Counted from the stretch's first letter, positions 1 through 8,886 are shown. The stretch is 64,000 bases of DNA from Companilactobacillus hulinensis (GCF_003946555.1 NZ_RHOO01000004.1:1-64000); one strand, 5' to 3'. The notes: a model not told the origin generated them from the letters alone. Program-made: numbers and translations.

Positions 1-37
1 TGGCACCACGGTGATACTGTGTTAAAGTAGATATGCT

Positions 38-111
38 CATAGTAAATGTCTTCTTTCATGGTCTGTTTAGTCACTACCATTGTAAAACATTTACTATGGG
101 TATTTTTTTTT
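38..111 (+). terminator. Rho-independent terminator of an upstream gene
   Basis: The 11-base arms CATAGTAAATG (38-48) and CATTTACTATG (88-98) are perfect inverted repeats. They enclose a smaller ATGGT/ACCAT hairpin and are followed by a run of nine T at 103-111. The gene it serves lies left of the window. The remaining bases 1-323 hold no gene. Confidence 0.6.
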
Positions 112-150
112 GATTAGGTGTTCGGATTAATTTTACAATTCACGATATAG

Positions 151-198
151 AAAAAGCCACTTTGATTTTCCCTTTTTGGAAGAGTCAAAGTGGCTTTT
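151..198. terminator. Bidirectional terminator hairpin (twin 1)
   Basis: AAAAAGCCACTTTGA pairs with TCAAAGTGGCTTTT around a pyrimidine-rich loop, with A and T tracts on the two sides, so it can stop transcription in either direction. Its stem is almost the same as that of the hairpin at 599-645. Confidence 0.7.
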
Positions 199-323
199 AT
201 ATTCCACAAAATATTATTTAAAAAATATAAAATATTAAATGTAAAAATTGGAGCATACCAATTGTTATATAAGCGCTATTCATATAATATTACTAATAAG
301 TTATATTGATATGGAGAATTGAA

Positions 324-569
324 ATGGGAAAATTCATACACGCTCTGATTGATTGGACATCGACTTTTGGTTTAATTATATTGATACTCATTGGTATTGT
401 AGCGGCATTCCTTGGTATATTTATAATAATAGCTGGTTTGATTTCCATACCATTTGGTGGAGATTACTTAGCTGGACTAGCTGGAGCATTTTTGTTGTTG
501 ATAATTACTCCTGTTGGCTGGTTTATATTATGGTTGTTCTTTATGATATTTTTGAATATTTTTAAATAA
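324..569 (+). CDS. Small hydrophobic membrane protein, 81 aa, unknown function
   Basis: Not recognised. The ATG at 324 is chosen because GGAG at 313-316 lies seven bases before it. After a short amphipathic start (MGKFIHALIDW) the protein is nearly all hydrophobic, with two or three membrane segments separated by glycine-rich turns (IPFGGDYLAGLAG) and a tryptophan/phenylalanine-rich C-terminus. It resembles the many small membrane proteins of lactobacilli with no assigned role. The gene stands alone between two nearly identical terminators, next to the distal end of the CRISPR array and transcribed towards it. A role as toxin, bacteriocin or immunity peptide cannot be read from the sequence. 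Confidence 0.6.
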   Translation: MGKFIHALIDWTSTFGLIILILIGIVAAFLGIFIIIAGLISIPFGGDYLAGLAGAFLLLIITPVGWFILWLFFMIFLNIFK

Positions 570-598
570 AAAACTATCAACCTATTAAGAATTGATAG

Positions 599-645
599 AA
601 AAAACCACTTTGATTTTCCTATTTTTAGGATCAAAGTGGTTTTTT
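599..645. terminator. Bidirectional terminator (twin 2) between small ORF and CRISPR array
   Basis: AAAAAACCACTTTGAT (599-614) pairs with ATCAAAGTGGTTTTTT (630-645). It has A and T tracts on both sides, so it can end the small membrane gene from the left and the pre-crRNA transcript arriving on the minus strand from the right. Its last T residues touch a degenerate CRISPR repeat. Confidence 0.75.
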
Positions 646-909
646 ATCATTGCTAAATCTTCAAGAGTACAGAAACATACTAAATCTCTTAGCATACTAA
701 AGCTTTGTTTCTATCATTGCTAAATCTTCAAGAGTACAGAAACACACACCCACAAATACAACATTAGCATTTATAAAATCATTAATTTATATGTTCCTTA
801 CGTTATTTTAGCATGATACAAATTCACTTACGACTACTTTTCAAACTTAACATTATCATTTATTAATAAACAACAATTAATATTGTTAAATCTGTTAGAA
901 TACAGAAAC
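641..909 (-). repeat. Three decayed CRISPR repeats beyond the array (trailer remnants)
   Basis: Degenerate copies of the 36-base repeat lie at 641-676 and 708-743 (both with TTCAAGAG in place of TTTAAGAG and altered first bases) and at 874-909 (about 27 of 36 bases kept). The first two enclose a 31-base spacer-like piece. Between 744 and 873 there is no repeat, only AT-rich sequence. Decay at this end marks it as the old, leader-distal end of the array. Confidence 0.75.
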
Positions 910-931
910 TTGAAATACCAGATGATAATTA

Positions 932-3015
932 CATTGATCATTGCTAAATCTTTAAGAGTACAGAAACATAATGATAAGTTTGATAGAAACGTTTTAGGTT
1001 TTATCATTGCTAAATCTTTAAGAGTACAGAAACTATTAAAGTATTGGAGGCTTGAAATGAATGGTTTTATCATTGCTAAATCTTTAAGAGTACAGAAACC
1101 TAGGAATCCATTTAGCGTTGTAGATATCGGTTTTATCATTGCTAAATCTTTAAGAGTACAGAAACCCGGTGTGGATAATCCATTACGCTGCCATTGTTTT
1201 ATCATTGCTAAATCTTTAAGAGTACAGAAACTATTGCTTGTAATTGCTGTAACGATGAAGGGTTTTATCATTGCTAAATCTTTAAGAGTACAGAAACATT
1301 ATTACCCTGTTACTGTAAGGGGAAGTGGTTTTATCATTGCTAAATCTTTAAGAGTACAGAAACCCGGTGTGGATAATCCATTACGCTGCCATTGTTTTAT
1401 CATTGCTAAATCTTTAAGAGTACAGAAACAAATTTTACAGAACAAAATGGAGCTCTATCGTTTTATCATTGCTAAATCTTTAAGAGAACAGAAACGGAAC
1501 ATATGGATTGATTTGTACTTGCTTCGTTTTATCATTGCTAAATCTTTAAGAGTACAGAAACCAGAACTCATGCGTCACTAACTCACTTGCTGTTTTATCA
1601 TTGCTAAATCTTTAAGAGTACAGAAACAATATCTTCAGGAAACAAATAAGGTTATATGTTTTATCATTGCTAAATCTTTAAGAGTACAGAAACACATGGA
1701 CGGCCAAACGTTTAACCAGTACTGTTTTATCATTGCTAAATCTTTAAGAGTACAGAAACGACTATGCGTTGGCACTAAGGCCATTCTCAGTTTTATCATT
1801 GCTAAATCTTTAAGAGTACAGAAACAAAGCAATATGGCGAGCCGGCAGATAATTCAGTTTTATCATTGCTAAATCTTTAAGAGTACAGAAACCTCCTTGC
1901 ATAATTACATCCCTCTCAATAAGTTTTATCATTGCTAAATCTTTAAGAGTACAGAAACCTCCTTGCATAATTACATCCCTCTCAATAAGTTTTATCATTG
2001 CTAAATCTTTAAGAGTACAGAAACCTCCTTGCATAATTACATCCCTCTCAATAAGTTTTATCATTGCTAAATCTTTAAGAGTACAGAAACCTCCTTGCAT
2101 AATTACATCCCTCTCAATAAGTTTTATCATTGCTAAATCTTTAAGAGTACAGAAACACAAGATGTTAGCTTTTCCAATAATGTTACAGTTTTATCATTGC
2201 TAAATCTTTAAGAGTACAGAAACGCCCACCCTCCATAGCCCAGATAGATGACGGTTTTATCATTGCTAAATCTTTAAGAGTACAGAAACTTATCACTACA
2301 AATTAAGATACATAGACAAGTTTTATCATTGCTAAATCTTTAAGAGTACAGAAACAATGCTGGATTTGCAGAATGGCTTTTTGCCGTTTTATCATTGCTA
2401 AATCTTTAAGAGTACAGAAACTTGAATCTATTTCAGGCTGACCAGCAGCTTGTTTTATCATTGCTAAATCTTTAAGAGTACAGAAACTGGAGCAATCAAT
2501 TGTTGATGGAGATGGTGGTTTTATCATTGCTAAATCTTTAAGAGTACAGAAACAGTTAGGTGCACCAGTAGTTAAATTATTTAGTTTTATCATTGCTAAA
2601 TCTTTAAGAGTACAGAAACGGTAACAATATCGGATAATCACCTTTCATAGTTTTATCATTGCTAAATCTTTAAGAGTACAGAAACCGTTAGAACTTTCTT
2701 GTCTTCTTCATCCACGTTTTATCATTGCTAAATCTTTAAGAGTACAGAAACGTCTTCTCTAGCTCTTATCTGCTCATCTCTGTTTTATCATTGCTAAATC
2801 TTTAAGAGTACAGAAACGTCCAACACCGGTAGAAATTTTGCTGTCGAGTTTTATCATTGCTAAATCTTTAAGAGTACAGAAACCCATTCTGTTTAAATGT
2901 GTTCCAGTATTCTGTTTTATCATTGCTAAATCTTTAAGAGTACAGAAACGGTTTGCAACTTATGAATATCACGGAATTAGTTTTATCATTGCTAAATCTT
3001 TAAGAGTACAGAAAC
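932..3015 (-). CRISPR. Type II-A CRISPR array, 32 repeats and 31 spacers
   Basis: There are 32 repeats of 36 bases, reading on the plus strand as GTTTTATCATTGCTAAATCT followed by TTAAGAGTACAGAAAC. They are separated by 30-base spacers, except for 31-base ones at 1826-1856 and 2157-2187. The crRNA strand is the minus strand (repeat begins GTTTCTGTACTC), because the anti-repeat in the tracrRNA is complementary to that strand, repeats decay at the left end, and the leader motif sits at the right end. The repeat resembles that of S. thermophilus CRISPR1. The leftmost repeat (932-967) has an altered start, and the one ending at 1495 has GAGAACAG instead of GAGTACAG. One spacer occurs four times in tandem (1893-2120) and one occurs twice (1166-1195, 1364-1393), leaving 27 distinct spacers. 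Open frames here are translations of the repeats, not genes. Confidence 0.98.
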
Positions 3016-3048
3016 CTCAAATTCAAAAATTACAGTTCACGTCAAAAC
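3016..3048 (-). promoter_or_regulatory. CRISPR leader with type II-A leader-anchoring motif
   Basis: Only 33 bases separate the first repeat from the csn2 stop codon. The seven bases touching the repeat read ATTTGAG on the minus strand (plus-strand CTCAAAT at 3016-3022), the leader-end motif known in type II-A systems to direct spacer integration. Any further leader function or crRNA promoter must lie inside the 3' end of csn2. Confidence 0.8.
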
Positions 3049-4071
3049 CTAATTGCTTAAAAATTCGGCTTCTGCACTACTTAGTATTTGATCATCTAAA
3101 CAATATGACGTCTCATAGTTTAAAATCTCATTTACCACTTTCAATAATACCAAATTTTTACTAGAAAGGTTTATATTTTCATCACTACCTATAAAAGGAG
3201 AAATTCTTTTTACTGAATCTACAAATTTATCACTATCGACTTTTAATTCATTGGGGTACCTCATCCTAACAGATTTAACTAGTTCATCGTATGGTAGCAA
3301 TTGCTCGAATTCCTTATTAGCAATTACTATCCCGCCGACTTCAGTTTGATCTAATGGGACATTCATCAAACTATTACCAATAAAAATAACTTTAAGATCA
3401 TAATCATCCATTATTCTTTTCAACGATTTAATGAAATTAAACTGATTATGTACTGACACTATGCCATCAAGATTATATAATACTACCCAAACCGGATTGC
3501 CATTATCTTTCAATTTGAACTCCAAAAAGTTTAAGAATTCATCTAGTAAACTATCTGTATCCATGAATTCTAATGGATACGCCAACTTATCATCTTCATA
3601 ACTCAACAACAAACTATTTTTTAACATTTCAAGATAATTAGTATCATCAATGTTTATTTTTAAATTATTTGATAGTTTTTGCATATAATTCTGAATTTCA
3701 ATTTCTAATTTCAAATTACCTTCATTGATTTGGTCAATAATACGGGAAATCTCCGTATCATCAATCAAAGAATTCAAAACATCAAAAAGTAAACTTCCCT
3801 TTTTATATAACATCTGATTGTATATACTTTCTCTATCATGAATAAAAAACACGGTATTATTCTTCTCAGACAATTTACTATCATTCAATGAGATCTCAAT
3901 ATCGTTATCTCCATAAACATTTGATGTTAAAGTAGGGCTCTTATTAAAATAATAATATATACTGCGAAATACCTCCCATAACTTTTTTTGATTATTGCCA
4001 ACGACGTAAAGTCTATCTTCAAAGTCAACATCTAAGAAATTTTGGTTTTCTAATTCTATCTTTAGAATCAT
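3049..4071 (-). CDS. csn2: Csn2, long S. thermophilus-CRISPR1-type adaptation protein
   Basis: Csn2 forms DNA-encircling rings and works with Cas1, Cas2 and Cas9 in taking up new spacers in type II-A systems. This 340-residue protein is the long form found with CRISPR1-type loci, not the roughly 220-residue form of S. pyogenes. The call rests on length, on position as fourth cas gene before the array, and on an ATPase-like layout with strands such as VWVVLYNLDGIV and LKVIFIGNSLM in the second half. There is no good P-loop, as expected for this degenerate family. Its start overlaps the cas2 stop by four bases (ATGA), so translation is coupled. The 3' end doubles as the upstream part of the array leader. 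Confidence 0.85.
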   Translation of the reverse strand: MILKIELENQNFLDVDFEDRLYVVGNNQKKLWEVFRSIYYYFNKSPTLTSNVYGDNDIEISLNDSKLSEKNNTVFFIHDRESIYNQMLYKKGSLLFDVLNSLIDDTEISRIIDQINEGNLKLEIEIQNYMQKLSNNLKINIDDTNYLEMLKNSLLLSYEDDKLAYPLEFMDTDSLLDEFLNFLEFKLKDNGNPVWVVLYNLDGIVSVHNQFNFIKSLKRIMDDYDLKVIFIGNSLMNVPLDQTEVGGIVIANKEFEQLLPYDELVKSVRMRYPNELKVDSDKFVDSVKRISPFIGSDENINLSSKNLVLLKVVNEILNYETSYCLDDQILSSAEAEFLSN

Positions 4072-4391
4072 ATGATCACCAAGTCCTTGTTTCCAATAAT
4101 AGTTTCTTGTTTACTCCGATGACCAACTAATATTTTCATGTCGTTATACTGTTTTTCACTAACTGCTATTAATCTCACCTCTCCGTGCTCAGGTAAAAAC
4201 TCACTCAATGCGCTAATGTATTTTTTACCCGCAGATCGATTCTGTATGGCACGGCAGTACACAGAATACTGAACTTTAGAGAAGCCATTTATTTTTAATG
4301 ATTTTCTAAAAGTTCGATATTGCCTTTTTTCATTAGACGTATCCATTGGTAAATCAAACATACACATTAATCTCATATTTTGATATTTCAA
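4068..4391 (-). CDS. cas2: CRISPR-associated endonuclease Cas2
   Basis: Cas2 dimers bridge two Cas1 dimers in the spacer integrase. The 107-residue protein has the family's first strand with its conserved aspartate (MCMFDLPMDT), the RTFRKSLKINGF helix and the QYSVYCR strand, and is of normal length. It overlaps cas1 upstream and csn2 downstream by four bases each, so the adaptation genes form one tightly coupled unit. Confidence 0.95.
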   Translation of the reverse strand: MKYQNMRLMCMFDLPMDTSNEKRQYRTFRKSLKINGFSKVQYSVYCRAIQNRSAGKKYISALSEFLPEHGEVRLIAVSEKQYNDMKILVGHRSKQETIIGNKDLVII

Positions 4392-5296
4392 CTTTCTTCA
4401 CCTATAAAGTTATTAAGCTCAATTTTTAAAATAGAATCTGGATCATCATTATCCATAGAAGAAATAAAACTTGAAACAAATTCCTGCATAGAATTATCTA
4501 TTGTCATTTTTTTATCATCAATTGTTATCTTTTCATGCATAAAACTTAAAATACTTTGTCTTGATTCATAACTTAAATAATCCTTGTCGCCCAATACATA
4601 TTTATTTATCCAGAAGTCCATTAGTGGTCGATATGGTTCCATCAGATCATCAGCCAGATTATAGCTATTGAACTCATTTCGATGAAATATCCCCAACATC
4701 GTTATCAATCCGCTACCTACAACAACCCTGGCCATACATGATCTAATAATCGCATAACCAAAGTTCATCGCAGCATTAGTCAAACAATCTTCATCCCTTG
4801 TAAAGGATTTTCCATAAAGTGAATCGAAATACACTTTTGCCACGTGGCCTTCACGATTAGTTTTGTCTCCCACTGTCAAATTACTAACTAAATCTTCCAT
4901 TAATTCTAATCGCTCCTGCTCAACACCGGCATATCTAGCAAAAGAAATTTGATTATCCATTTTCTGCCTTATTACTCGTTTCCAAATCTCAGCTTTTTGA
5001 TTGTCAGTCCAATTTCCCTGATTAATAACCCTTTTTGCATTATGATGATATTGCCCATATGGTAAATACATCCCCACTGGCAAATACTTATCATCACAAA
5101 TCACTAAACCAATATTATGCTGACTTAAACTGGATAACAATTTGGTAGTTACCGTAGTCCGATTACCTTCCAATACAATCATAGAAATATCAGAAAGTGG
5201 AATATGCAACTTGTTTTCCATTTTGATAATCTCAATATTATCAAGACGCAATCTTAGAATATCGCCTTCCTTAATATGTACAATTCTCCACGCCAT
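4388..5296 (-). CDS. cas1: Type II CRISPR-associated integrase Cas1
   Basis: Cas1 catalyses integration of protospacers at the leader-repeat junction. The 302-residue protein shows the type II catalytic neighbourhoods: the glutamate in REGHVAKVYFDSLYG, the histidine in LGIFHRNEFN, and the acidic residues in NLADDLMEPYRP. The start is placed at MAWRIVHI because type II Cas1 proteins begin this way and a GGAGG lies nine bases upstream. The open frame continues 70 codons further, but that stretch is the tracrRNA gene. Cas1 is separated from cas9 by the tracrRNA and from cas2 by a four-base overlap. Confidence 0.95.
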   Translation of the reverse strand: MAWRIVHIKEGDILRLRLDNIEIIKMENKLHIPLSDISMIVLEGNRTTVTTKLLSSLSQHNIGLVICDDKYLPVGMYLPYGQYHHNAKRVINQGNWTDNQKAEIWKRVIRQKMDNQISFARYAGVEQERLELMEDLVSNLTVGDKTNREGHVAKVYFDSLYGKSFTRDEDCLTNAAMNFGYAIIRSCMARVVVGSGLITMLGIFHRNEFNSYNLADDLMEPYRPLMDFWINKYVLGDKDYLSYESRQSILSFMHEKITIDDKKMTIDNSMQEFVSSFISSMDNDDPDSILKIELNNFIGEES

Positions 5297-5321
5297 AAGC
5301 ATAATCCTCCAAATTTTATAT

Positions 5322-5414
5322 AAAAAAAACCGCCCATAGCAATATAGGCGGTAGTTTCGGAATAAATCCTTATTTCTGTAGATCCTTAAAGATTTAGCAA
5401 TGATAAAACAAAAT
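5322..5414 (-). ncRNA. tracrRNA with anti-repeat, nexus and terminator hairpin
   Basis: On the minus strand an imperfect complement of the crRNA repeat (5372-5408) is followed by a nexus-like AAGGATTTATTCCGAAA and then a terminator hairpin, CCGCC/GGGCGG, with eight T (5322-5351). This order and the nexus sequence closely follow the S. thermophilus CRISPR1 tracrRNA, in which AAGGCTTCATGCCGAAA fills the same place. The expected transcript from the promoter at 5421-5449 is about 90 nt. A repeat finder might mistake the anti-repeat for a stray CRISPR repeat. Confidence 0.92.
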
Positions 5415-5461
5415 ACATGTATTATAAGGCGTCCCTTACACCACAATAATAACATGTATTT
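5411..5461 (-). promoter_or_regulatory. tracrRNA promoter embedded in an inverted repeat
   Basis: On the minus strand a perfect TATAAT (plus 5421-5426) lies 17 bases after TTATTG (plus 5444-5449), about seven bases before the proposed tracrRNA start. Both elements fall within the arms of a near-perfect 15-base inverted repeat (plus 5411-5425 AAATACATGTATTAT and 5446-5461). The palindrome also lies just after the cas9 stop, so it may additionally act as a weak terminator. Confidence 0.6.
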
Positions 5462-5465
5462 TTGA

Positions 5466-8400
5466 TTAATCAAGTATATCTTTAGGTTCATTTCCTTCTT
5501 TTTCAAGATAAAATGTGTTCCCCAGAATATCAGTATTCACTTTCCATACTCTACATTTCTTAGGTATTAATCGTTTAATAAATCTCCCTTTACTTCCTTT
5601 ACCGTAAATTGACAAAGTTTCCACATTATCAAAGCTATCTATGGGTTTTATTTCAGCATATCCTTTTTGTTTATCCATAGTTCTAGACCAAAACAATACT
5701 TCAACATCTTCTTTTGTGTCTATATTTTGAACCTTAATTCTATCTTTTCTGTATAGAGAGAACATAAACTCTGAGTTTTTTGAAACTTTCTCACGACTTT
5801 TTATCTCAAGATACTTTTGCTTATTAATTCCGTATAATCCGGTTTTTTGAAATTTTAAATCAGAATACTTTAGACCCATTATTTCATACTCATTAGTGTC
5901 ATGATTTAAATATACATCCGTACGCCATGGAGATAACGATTGTAATATAACATGCTTATTTTTGGCATTACTAGGTGTTATATCAATCTTAGATCCAACT
6001 TTTTGATCTAAGTACTTCAATTGTTTGATTTCTGGTCCATTACCTTTTTTCGAATACTTACGAATCATTCCATGATCACGTCTATACAATTCAAATGGTG
6101 AGGCCTTTATTGATTTTACATCCCCATTACTTTGTACCTTATCGACTTTATCAGGATATTTACTCATGATATCTTCTAACTCGTTAAAGCTTTTAGCATC
6201 ATATTTGTATAATAAAAATTTACCTTTATCTTTATCATATATTTTTTTAAATTTTTCAAATTGACCTGCATCATAAATATTTTTGATTTTAGCCACTACA
6301 TACTCAGATTCATCTTTATCTTTCGATAACTGCGCCATTCTAGTAGAATACAACGTTGAATCGCTCACTTTACGATTCATTTTTCTATCAACTTGATGAG
6401 AAAATTTAACCTTATCATCGGCACTATTCAACGCATCAACGAATCCAGAGTATGGCTCATCGTATGCGACTTTATCAAATTCCTTATCATCTAATATTTC
6501 TCCGGTCTCAATATCAACAGTATTTCCTTCAATGCTATCAGGAAACATTGTTGCGCCTTTTTTCCAAAGTTTCAAAAATGGAGTTGCGGCTATTATAGAT
6601 GCATCAATTGCATGGTGATAAAATGTCTCGCGACTCTTGTAAATATGCCAATGTTTCCTCATGTTTGATGTGAACTTACCACGGATAACTGTTACCTTAG
6701 TTTCACTGCCTTTTTCTCTGAAAAATTCTTGTAGATTATTAAGTACTACTCGTGAAGAATATCTAGTATCAACTAAATTTCTAGCAATAAATCGTTTTCT
6801 AGTTTCAATATCATTGATATCCTCCATGAATAGATAATTCTTTCTTTTACTTATTAACTTATCATTACTCATCACCATTGCTTTCATAATTTCAAAGCCT
6901 TGACCATAACCCATACTCATAAATTCAAGTGGTGTCATTTTGGCTTTTACCAAATTCATATCAGAATAGCAAAGTGTTTTGTTATTAAGGGTATCGTCTA
7001 AAGAAACTGATTGGGGAATAATATGATCAATTTCAAACATATCAGGACTATCCAATAAATCTGAAATTTCAATTGTTTTACCACTATATAAATCGATGCC
7101 ATCTTGTTGGTACCATAACCTTATTTTAAAAAGCAGCTTTGATCCATACATTCTAAGTGCATCATCGATAATGGATTTACTACCGATATCTTCAGTTGCA
7201 GCAATTAACGCATCATCTTTTTCTACCTTATTTTTTTTCTGGAAATCTTCAATTTCTTTTTTTGCTTCCTTTTCGTTGTCGTCTCTCGGCATCTCTATAA
7301 CTACACAATTAATTGATCCGTATTTCTTTAAAACTGCATTCACAATTCTTAAAGCTTCTGATACGGACTTAGAAACAACTGGGTTAAAAATGTCATTGGA
7401 AATTATTTTGTATGGAATAAATTTATTATTAGCAAATTTTTTGCCATTATCCTTATTCAGACCCATTTCATTGATTAATGTCATTTGTTCAACTGGACGA
7501 TCAATCATTTCTGGAATCAATAATTGCATTGATTTTACAGATAGACGATGCCACTTATTGTTAGTACTTATATCGAAACTAGATTTATGATCAACTATAA
7601 ACTGAATTAAATCATCGTCCATAAAGTCATAATTAGCCGCAACATCATCTTTAATTTGTTTCCTAATTTCACCATTCTCAGTGTTCAAAGTTATTATAAA
7701 ACTCAACTTATCAATAAGCTCATCTGGCCAGACACTTATATCAACACCATCATTTAAAAAGCTTGTGTGTACTTTTCTATAAACAGACATTGAACTTATT
7801 TCAGGTTTTCCATCATTATCGGTTCTATATCCTTGTATATCATCATCCGAACATTTTGCAATTTTCTTAATCAACTTGATCATTTGAATTCTTTTAGTTC
7901 CTGTTTTTAATTCATCTAAAATTTCATTCTTCTCAGATGTCGTTAGTTTTTGACTTTCATGATTAAGAATTCTAAGATTATTCAGATCATTTAAAACATT
8001 GAATTCTTGAGCCGTATAAGATGCAGCGGATGCCCTCAATTCCTCAGGAAATATTTTGTCGTGGCCGATCAACTCTTGAAATAAATTTTTTAATGTCCGA
8101 CCATCTTCTTTAAATATCCCATAATCTGAACGAGATTTTTCACTACCTGGTCCAACAAAATAATCCCGTTTTCTAGTTAATATCTTAATGTACTGACTTT
8201 CAAAATCTTCAGATAAAACTTCCGGATAAAACTCCCTTTGTTTTTCAATTATTTTTTTTGCCTCAACAACAAAACTCTTAGTGGGAAACACATTCAATAA
8301 TATATTCGAGTTAACGGTGTCTGGATCAATTACTATATTTCCTCGTACTTCACCATATTTATTCAATCTTTCTAATTGAATTTCACCAGGAGTTTTAGTA

Positions 8401-8855
8401 GTTAATTCCTTAGAATTTTCATTTAAACTTTTTGAATACTCTGTACCTTTGTCTTCTACATCAGAATCTTTCAAATCGTAACTAATCCCACGCCGTTTAA
8501 CTATGTGATATAACGCTTTAGATAGTTCATCGATTGTTAACTTCTCAGATAATCCCTTAACTCGCAATATATATGGGTTCAACGTATTATTAAAGTTAGA
8601 ATAGTATTTGCTAGTATGCGCATTAACCAATCCATACTCTTTAAATAGGTGAAACACATCAATTCTGCGTTGTCGCTTGCGTCTAATTAATCTTCTTCCA
8701 CCTCGTATAGAACGTCTCTCTTCATTTCTAGATGCATCTGCTCCATTAAACAAACGTGCTCCTAATTCAATTATTTCACCGGTATCAATATCAATCACAC
8801 TGAAGCCTACAGATGATATTCCCATATCTAGACCCAAGCTTATATTTTTATCCAT
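5466..8855 (-). CDS. cas9: Cas9 RNA-guided endonuclease, type II-A (CRISPR1 type)
   Basis: Cas9 uses the crRNA:tracrRNA duplex to cut invading DNA with two nuclease sites. The 1129-residue protein is close to the roughly 1120 residues of S. thermophilus CRISPR1 Cas9 and much shorter than the 1370-residue S. pyogenes form. Seen in order are RuvC-I with Asp10 (LGLDMGISSVG), the arginine-rich bridge helix (about 45-65), RuvC-II with Glu521 (VVIEMPRDDN), HNH with His611 (FEIDHIIPQSVSLDD) and RuvC-III with His748 and Asp751 (HHAIDASIIAA), so all catalytic residues are present. The ATG at 8855 is chosen from homology (MDKNISLGLD). An in-frame TTG six codons upstream is possible, and neither start has a strong ribosome site. 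PAM preference cannot be read from the sequence. Confidence 0.97.
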   Translation of the reverse strand: MDKNISLGLDMGISSVGFSVIDIDTGEIIELGARLFNGADASRNEERRSIRGGRRLIRRKRQRRIDVFHLFKEYGLVNAHTSKYYSNFNNTLNPYILRVKGLSEKLTIDELSKALYHIVKRRGISYDLKDSDVEDKGTEYSKSLNENSKELTTKTPGEIQLERLNKYGEVRGNIVIDPDTVNSNILLNVFPTKSFVVEAKKIIEKQREFYPEVLSEDFESQYIKILTRKRDYFVGPGSEKSRSDYGIFKEDGRTLKNLFQELIGHDKIFPEELRASAASYTAQEFNVLNDLNNLRILNHESQKLTTSEKNEILDELKTGTKRIQMIKLIKKIAKCSDDDIQGYRTDNDGKPEISSMSVYRKVHTSFLNDGVDISVWPDELIDKLSFIITLNTENGEIRKQIKDDVAANYDFMDDDLIQFIVDHKSSFDISTNNKWHRLSVKSMQLLIPEMIDRPVEQMTLINEMGLNKDNGKKFANNKFIPYKIISNDIFNPVVSKSVSEALRIVNAVLKKYGSINCVVIEMPRDDNEKEAKKEIEDFQKKNKVEKDDALIAATEDIGSKSIIDDALRMYGSKLLFKIRLWYQQDGIDLYSGKTIEISDLLDSPDMFEIDHIIPQSVSLDDTLNNKTLCYSDMNLVKAKMTPLEFMSMGYGQGFEIMKAMVMSNDKLISKRKNYLFMEDINDIETRKRFIARNLVDTRYSSRVVLNNLQEFFREKGSETKVTVIRGKFTSNMRKHWHIYKSRETFYHHAIDASIIAATPFLKLWKKGATMFPDSIEGNTVDIETGEILDDKEFDKVAYDEPYSGFVDALNSADDKVKFSHQVDRKMNRKVSDSTLYSTRMAQLSKDKDESEYVVAKIKNIYDAGQFEKFKKIYDKDKGKFLLYKYDAKSFNELEDIMSKYPDKVDKVQSNGDVKSIKASPFELYRRDHGMIRKYSKKGNGPEIKQLKYLDQKVGSKIDITPSNAKNKHVILQSLSPWRTDVYLNHDTNEYEIMGLKYSDLKFQKTGLYGINKQKYLEIKSREKVSKNSEFMFSLYRKDRIKVQNIDTKEDVEVLFWSRTMDKQKGYAEIKPIDSFDNVETLSIYGKGSKGRFIKRLIPKKCRVWKVNTDILGNTFYLEKEGNEPKDILD

Positions 8856-8886
8856 TTGCTTACACACCCACAATCAACATATCATA

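Noticed and set aside
834-3164. Several open reading frames with repeated FIIAKSLRVQK or FCTLKDLAMIK peptides
   Set aside because: They are translations of CRISPR repeats with spacers between them. None has a ribosome site and the periodicity is 66 bases.
5372-5408. A stray single CRISPR repeat between cas9 and cas1
   Set aside because: It is an imperfect copy with a nexus and terminator downstream on the minus strand, i.e. the tracrRNA anti-repeat.
5297-5506. Longer cas1 start adding 70 residues
   Set aside because: The extension runs through the tracrRNA and its promoter, and type II Cas1 proteins begin at the MAWRIV position.
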